Shown: positions 53,987-57,180 of the stretch, piece after piece | Layout of the letters: every line of letters begins with the position of its first letter | Position numbering within the stretch: the first letter of the stretch is position 1 | Source of the DNA: a virus | DNA: 57,180 bases | Virus record (IMG/VR): IMGVR_UViG_3300032282_004138 | Location: 1 to 57,180 of that record | Strand: one strand, 5' to 3' | The notes under the pieces: generated by a model | The model's database searches: none | Told to the model about the DNA's origin: nothing | Seen by the model: the letters and a program-made list of their open reading frames with translations, nothing else | Translations under genes and position numbers: made by a program

Positions 53987-54737
53987 AAAAAAAGTTGAGT
54001 CCGAGGGTAATTGGAGCTTGAAAGTTGCCTGTCGGACCCTCCACGTCCGCAGTCATATCAATACCAGGTTCAATAGAATCTGAATATTCTCTGAATTTAA
54101 GAGAATCATAAGCAGGCATTACATTAATAAATTGTTGAATAAAATTAATATCACGATTACCGTCGATTTCTTTAATTTGTGCTTGTAATCTATAAGTTAA
54201 TGTGTTTGAAATTTGTGACTTTGTAGCTTTTTCATATTTTTCTGAACGAGAAACGATAGACTTTTCATCAGCAACAGTTAAAAGTTTAAATTTAACTTTT
54301 CTTTTACTTTTTGGTAATAAAAAAGAAAATTCACCTTTTTCATCTGGTTGAACATCTTCAGGTAACTCTTTTGTTTTTAAAGCCGATAAATCAATCTCAG
54401 TTTCAAATTCAACACCACTACTTGGGTCAGTTAATTTAACAGGATACATTTCACCGTAACCTGTAGCACGTAACCAAATCATAATGGCATTTCTATCACC
54501 TACTAATAATTGGTCAAAAGGTACTGGTGATTCTTTAACTTTTCTTTCTAATAATATATCAAGAACTTTCCCACTCTTAATCAAGTTTGGTGATGTAAGA
54601 ATGTTTTCGTCCATTGCTGTCATATATTCTACTTTTACGTTACCTTGTTGACCAGGGTATAAAAGACCTCTTGAAGGCAAAGGAATGACATCAAATGGGG
54701 CTTGAAATTGAACTTCTTGTGTTTGTTGTTTTGACAT
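53967..54737 (-). CDS. Tail assembly chaperone / baseplate hub subunit gp26-like (256 aa)
   Basis: The 256-aa protein has the motif order of the T4 gp26 family. FDVIPLPSRGLLYPGQQGNV comes near the start, then VEYMTAMDENILTS, a GDRNAIMIWLRATGYGEMY segment at about 100, and a long Lys-rich C-terminal half. Members act in tail assembly, and many are extended by a frameshift. Near its 3' end (F249-F250) it has an unbroken run of seven U residues, and reading into the other frame gives the 62-aa extension. It is divergent from the plus-strand peptidase gene (160-base gap). A weak TAAGTTTT box lies upstream. Confidence 0.82.
   Translation of the reverse strand: MSKQQTQEVQFQAPFDVIPLPSRGLLYPGQQGNVKVEYMTAMDENILTSPNLIKSGKVLDILLERKVKESPVPFDQLLVGDRNAIMIWLRATGYGEMYPVKLTDPSSGVEFETEIDLSALKTKELPEDVQPDEKGEFSFLLPKSKRKVKFKLLTVADEKSIVSRSEKYEKATKSQISNTLTYRLQAQIKEIDGNRDINFIQQFINVMPAYDSLKFREYSDSIEPGIDMTADVEGPTGNFQAPITLGLNFFWPNVRL
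53987..53993 (-). other. Seven-U slippery run, candidate programmed frameshift site
   Basis: The coding strand has CAAC followed by T7 and GG, read in frame as AAC TTT TTT TGG in the gp26-like gene. Shifting by +1 (or -2, re-pairing UUU on UUU) enters the 62-aa extension frame with no stop codon. No zero-frame stop occurs until 53967. Position near the chaperone 3' end matches frameshift sites in other tail chaperones. Direction and efficiency are unknown. Confidence 0.55.
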
Positions 54738-54830
54738 TTTAAAAAACTTTTTTTAAATTTGTTATTCTAATTAACCTTAAAACTTATTCTGTAATAGTAA
54801 AGATTATACAAATAAATAGATTTATTTTAA

Positions 54831-54866
54831 TTTTTCCTTATAATAATTTTATTATCTAAGGAAAAA
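54831..54866. repeat. 10-base inverted repeat in a divergent intergenic region
   Basis: TTTTTCCTTA (54831-54840) and TAAGGAAAAA (54857-54866) are perfect reverse complements across 16 bases of AT-rich spacer. They lie between divergently oriented genes, so a terminator role is unlikely. The right arm ends four bases before the TATATTTG box of the plus-strand gene, suggesting an operator. Confidence 0.6.
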
Positions 54867-54870
54867 CACC

Positions 54871-54878
54871 TATATTTG
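54871..54878 (+). promoter_or_regulatory. TAnnTTTG box for the peptidase gene
   Basis: TATATTTG fits the Bacteroidota -7 box, lying 19 bases before the ATG at 54898. The -33 position holds only TTTT (54847-54850, 20-base spacing), so the match is incomplete. The adjacent inverted repeat may take part in its control. Confidence 0.45.
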
Positions 54879-54897
54879 TATATTAATAATATAAATT

Positions 54898-55899
54898 ATG
54901 AAAATGACACAAGATAAATTAACTCGATTAACTGAAGTTCTTTCGGTACCGACACACTCTCGTAATGAAAAACTTATGATTGAGTATTTACAAAAAGTTC
55001 TAACCGAAAAAGGTTTTGAACATTATACCGATTCACATGGTAACATTTATGTTACAAAAGGTGATAGTAAAAATTTTCCTTGTTTTATCGCACACACCGA
55101 TACCGTTCACGAAGTTAACATGAATATGGTTGTTGTACAAACAGAAAGTACCGAAGACGGTGTTATTCTTACAGGAATGGACAAAGTTACAAAAAAGGCG
55201 TCGGGTATCGGTGGCGATGACAAATGTGGTGTTTTCTTAGCCCTTGAAATGTTGGATACATTACCAAATGTTAAAGCAGCTTTCTTTGTGTCTGAAGAAA
55301 TAGGTTGTAAAGGTAGTATGTACGCTGACCCTAAATTCTTTGAAAATATCGGTTACGTTATTCAATACGATTCTCCAGGTGGAGCATCAATGAGTTTAAC
55401 TTTGATGGGTCGTTATTTGTTCAACCAAAAATCACAATTTGCTGATAAAGTAACAGGTTTGATTAAAGAACACGGTATCACTGATTGGGCATATCACCCA
55501 TATACCGATGTTTGGCAAATCATGGAAAAATTCAATATCGCTTGTTTGAACTTAGCGGCAGGTTACTACCGTTACCACACTGATAACGAATATGTTATTG
55601 TAGATGATGTTCAAAACGGATTTGAACTTGGATTGAAACTTGTTGAAGAATTGGGCGAAAACAAATACGAAAACCCAAAAGAAAATAAAAATTACGGTAA
55701 CGTAAGTACTTATTGGAAAGGTGGTTCTTCTTATACTCCAGCACAAAAACCGACTAAAACACTTTTAGTTGAAGATGAAGAAGACGAAGATGATTTTTTT
55801 AATAGTGGTGAGTATGTTTGTACTGACCGTAAAAGAGAAAAGGATTATGGATACTACAGTAGGAGTTGGAATGAGTGGGATGAGGATTATGATTGGTAA
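54898..55899 (+). CDS. Zinc metallopeptidase, M20/M28-like (333 aa) with acidic C-terminal tail
   Basis: The catalytic layout of a di-zinc aminopeptidase or deacylase is complete. IAHTDTVH supplies His66 and Asp68, GIGGDDKCG the bridging Asp107, FVSEEIG the Glu133/Glu134 pair, QYDSPGG Asp158, and YYRYHTDNEYV His227. Overall length and motif spacing resemble peptidase T/M20-type enzymes. The substrate is unknown; small peptides or acylated amino compounds are possible. The last 60 or so residues are unusual for the family: an acidic segment (VEDEEDEDDFFNSGEY) and an aromatic/acidic end. It is on the plus strand, with its own promoter-like box and terminator, apart from the tail operons. Confidence 0.82.
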   Translation: MKMTQDKLTRLTEVLSVPTHSRNEKLMIEYLQKVLTEKGFEHYTDSHGNIYVTKGDSKNFPCFIAHTDTVHEVNMNMVVVQTESTEDGVILTGMDKVTKKASGIGGDDKCGVFLALEMLDTLPNVKAAFFVSEEIGCKGSMYADPKFFENIGYVIQYDSPGGASMSLTLMGRYLFNQKSQFADKVTGLIKEHGITDWAYHPYTDVWQIMEKFNIACLNLAAGYYRYHTDNEYVIVDDVQNGFELGLKLVEELGENKYENPKENKNYGNVSTYWKGGSSYTPAQKPTKTLLVEDEEDEDDFFNSGEYVCTDRKREKDYGYYSRSWNEWDEDYDW

Positions 55900-55904
55900 A
55901 AAAT

Positions 55905-55930
55905 AAAGGGGGACTTAACGGTCCCTTTTT
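55905..55930. terminator. Bidirectional terminator between convergent genes
   Basis: A GGGAC / GTCCC core (55910-55914 with 55921-55925) is extended by G-U and A-T pairs to about ten pairs and is followed by a T-run on the plus strand and preceded by an A-run. It separates the plus-strand peptidase from the convergent minus-strand 161-aa gene and should serve both. Confidence 0.8.
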
Positions 55931-55932
55931 TG

Positions 55933-56418
55933 TTAATCAGGTTCTTTTAACCTAACATCGTATTCAACACCACCTTGGTCATAATAAGAAATCTCAACTT
56001 CTTGTAACATGGCCGGATAATCTTGTCCAAAGACATAATCGGACATATCTTTTGGTGTACCGTAGTTATCATCTTCGTCATATGACGACATACTTAAACC
56101 AATACTTTTAGCTATTTCATTAACATCTTTCCATCTAGTATAATCACGATCGTCTAATAGTTTGATGTAAAATTTACAAACATTCATAAACCGCTCAAAT
56201 GATGTATTATCATCTGATTTAAAACGAAATTCTTCTCTAAGATAAACTCCGTGGGGCATATAATCCCAAAGGGTCTTCACAATAAATACGTTGGCAATTT
56301 TTGGCCTATTCATTGGGTTTAATGCAACCTCAAATGGCAAGTCAACACCACTAAACTGATTAGATAAATCATCCAACCAATCAGATTCTCTTAGTATTCT
56401 TTTTATTAACGGTTTCAT
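55933..56418 (-). CDS. Hypothetical protein with shared N-terminal LIK-IL peptide (161 aa)
   Basis: The protein begins MKPLIKRILRESDW, almost the same basic amphipathic peptide as the next upstream gene (MKNLIKKILKEE). The remainder is acidic and aromatic (YFD-, WKDVNEIAKSIGLSMSSYD) and not recognised. The gene overlaps the upstream one by 38 bases. The shared N-terminus on otherwise unrelated proteins suggests a targeting or docking function, for example to a membrane or virion component. That is inference. Confidence 0.6.
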   Translation of the reverse strand: MKPLIKRILRESDWLDDLSNQFSGVDLPFEVALNPMNRPKIANVFIVKTLWDYMPHGVYLREEFRFKSDDNTSFERFMNVCKFYIKLLDDRDYTRWKDVNEIAKSIGLSMSSYDEDDNYGTPKDMSDYVFGQDYPAMLQEVEISYYDQGGVEYDVRLKEPD

Positions 56419-56857
56419 TTAACTGACTTTCTAATTCTTCTATTCTTGCTTTTAATTCTTCTATTTCTGATTCAGAATCTGCTCGACCTCTTTCGTAACC
56501 TTCTTCTTCACCTTCTTCTTTCGCCTCTCTAACATCGTTTCGGTGATCCTCATAATAAACATAATCATCACAACAACCATCACAGTCACAAGATTCTTGA
56601 CCTCTTTCAACACCTCTTTCATAAAGACTACTAGCTTCATCATAGATAAGTTCACCAATTTCTTGTAACTTATCAATATCTTTAATTCCTGCCTCAACCA
56701 ACATATCATATAGTCGTTCACCTTCAAAAGAATACTCATATTCAGCAGCATTAAACTTTTTACGAATTTGTTTTTCAACTTCCTTGGTATCAAAACCACG
56801 AACCCATTCAAATTCGTCTTGTTCTTCTTTTAATATTTTTTTAATTAGATTTTTCAT
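56381..56857 (-). CDS. Acidic coiled-coil protein with shared N-terminal peptide and Cys cluster (158 aa)
   Basis: The sequence begins MKNLIKKILKEEQDEFEW, continues with helical sequence, and then has a compact cysteine cluster, ESCDCDGCCDD, at about 88-98. The C-terminal third is a Glu-rich coiled coil (SEIEELKARIEELESQL). The Cys cluster could bind metal. No family is recognised. It starts six bases downstream of a GATATTTATA element. Confidence 0.6.
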   Translation of the reverse strand: MKNLIKKILKEEQDEFEWVRGFDTKEVEKQIRKKFNAAEYEYSFEGERLYDMLVEAGIKDIDKLQEIGELIYDEASSLYERGVERGQESCDCDGCCDDYVYYEDHRNDVREAKEEGEEEGYERGRADSESEIEELKARIEELESQLNETVNKKNTKRI

Positions 56858-56862
56858 CTTAA

Positions 56863-57180
56863 TTATAAATATCCAGATAATTTGGATTTTACCAAATCAG
56901 AGTTATCATTTATATCTTTTTCCCAAAATCTTAATAAGGGGATGTTGTTTTTAGTGCACCAATCAGTTTTAATTTTATCCTTCTCTATATTTTTAAATTG
57001 TGATTCATATACAGGTTTTGGGTGTTTACCTTCAGGATTACAGTGCCAAAAATCACCATCAACTTCTATTAAAATATTATGTTTGGGTATATAGAAATCG
57101 TAATAAGCCTTTATCTCCCTTACATAGTACTGTCTAACATATTCTACATTTGGAGGAATTAAGTTTAAAAATTTTTCTTC
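56863..57180 (-). CDS. Vsr/DUF559-like endonuclease, C-terminal fragment (cut by window edge)
   Basis: Reading the minus strand inward from the right edge gives 105 residues and a TAA stop at 56863-56865. YYDFYIPKHNILIEVDGDFW carries the PD-(D/E)XK layout (Asp, then Glu-x-Asp), followed by WHCNP. Further on, WCTKNNIPLLRFWEKDI matches the later part of Vsr, DUF559 and some phage homing endonucleases. The start lies outside the window. It could be a mobile homing endonuclease or a repair enzyme; the sequence does not decide. Confidence 0.7.
   Translation of the reverse strand, partial: EEKFLNLIPPNVEYVRQYYVREIKAYYDFYIPKHNILIEVDGDFWHCNPEGKHPKPVYESQFKNIEKDKIKTDWCTKNNIPLLRFWEKDINDNSDLVKSKLSGYL
56864..56873 (-). 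promoter_or_regulatory. GATATTTATA element, copy 6
   Basis: The minus strand reads GATATTTATA here, ending six bases before the ATG of the 158-aa gene. It overlaps the last codons and stop of the nuclease fragment (TAT TTA TAA), so coding constraint contributes to the match in this copy. Confidence 0.5.

Noticed and set aside
2029-54737. Idea that the tail genes are a contractile injection system rather than a phage
   Set aside because: Primase, helicase, UvsX, gp32, FEN nuclease, RuvC and RNR genes are interleaved with the tail genes, which fits a replicating phage.

Overview
The window is part of the genome of a large, AT-rich, T4-like contractile-tailed phage (myovirus). It probably infects a Bacteroidota/Flavobacteriia-type host. 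The phage assignment rests on baseplate genes recognisable as T4 gp25, gp6, gp53-like and gp26-like, a tape measure, a peptidase-bearing hub, and a replication/recombination block (primase, RuvC-like resolvase, replicative helicase, FEN-type nuclease, UvsX, gp32, ribonucleotide reductase). The host assignment is inference from three things. SprB-type repeats and GCxDxxAxNYDPTA repeats sit in tail proteins, and both are typical of Bacteroidota surface proteins. No Shine-Dalgarno sequence was found at the starts I read. The two plus-strand genes have TAnnTTTG boxes like those of Bacteroidota promoters.

Almost everything is on the minus strand, so transcription runs right to left. Right edge (about 53.8-57.2 kb): a partial Vsr/DUF559-like nuclease, two small genes with a shared N-terminal peptide, a plus-strand zinc aminopeptidase/deacylase, and a gp26-like tail chaperone that appears to be extended through a seven-U slippery run. 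Tail core (37.1-53.7 kb): an uncharacterised 573-aa protein, the tape measure, a 1564-aa baseplate/tube protein with an OmpA-like domain, a gp53/LysM-like protein, and a 2341-aa hub ending in M23 peptidase and DUF1573-like domains. Replication block (27.5-37 kb): small hypothetical genes, gp32, UvsX, FEN nuclease, helicase and a B12-dependent ribonucleotide reductase, closed by a strong terminator. Baseplate and appendage block (2-27.4 kb): gp25, gp6, then about a dozen virion proteins of up to 1151 aa built from adhesin-like modules. Left edge (1-2 kb): RuvC-like resolvase, primase and a partial PD-(D/E)XK-like protein.

Two layout features tie this together. First, genes in the tail blocks are packed with TAATG stop-start fusions, which suggests translational coupling. 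Second, the ten-base sequence GATATTTATA (one variant with A in first position) lies 6-16 bases before six start codons. In two cases it directly follows a terminator, so I propose it as a phage promoter or leader element.

The most unusual content is the concentration of surface-adhesin modules in the baseplate region: SprB repeats, a seven-bladed YVTN-like propeller, NYDPTA repeats and a recurring Cys-Cys module shared by two adjacent proteins. All functions were assigned by reading the sequence, without database searches. No capsid, terminase or DNA polymerase gene and no CRISPR array was seen, and I identified no tRNA by eye. No stretch longer than 300 bases lacks a gene.
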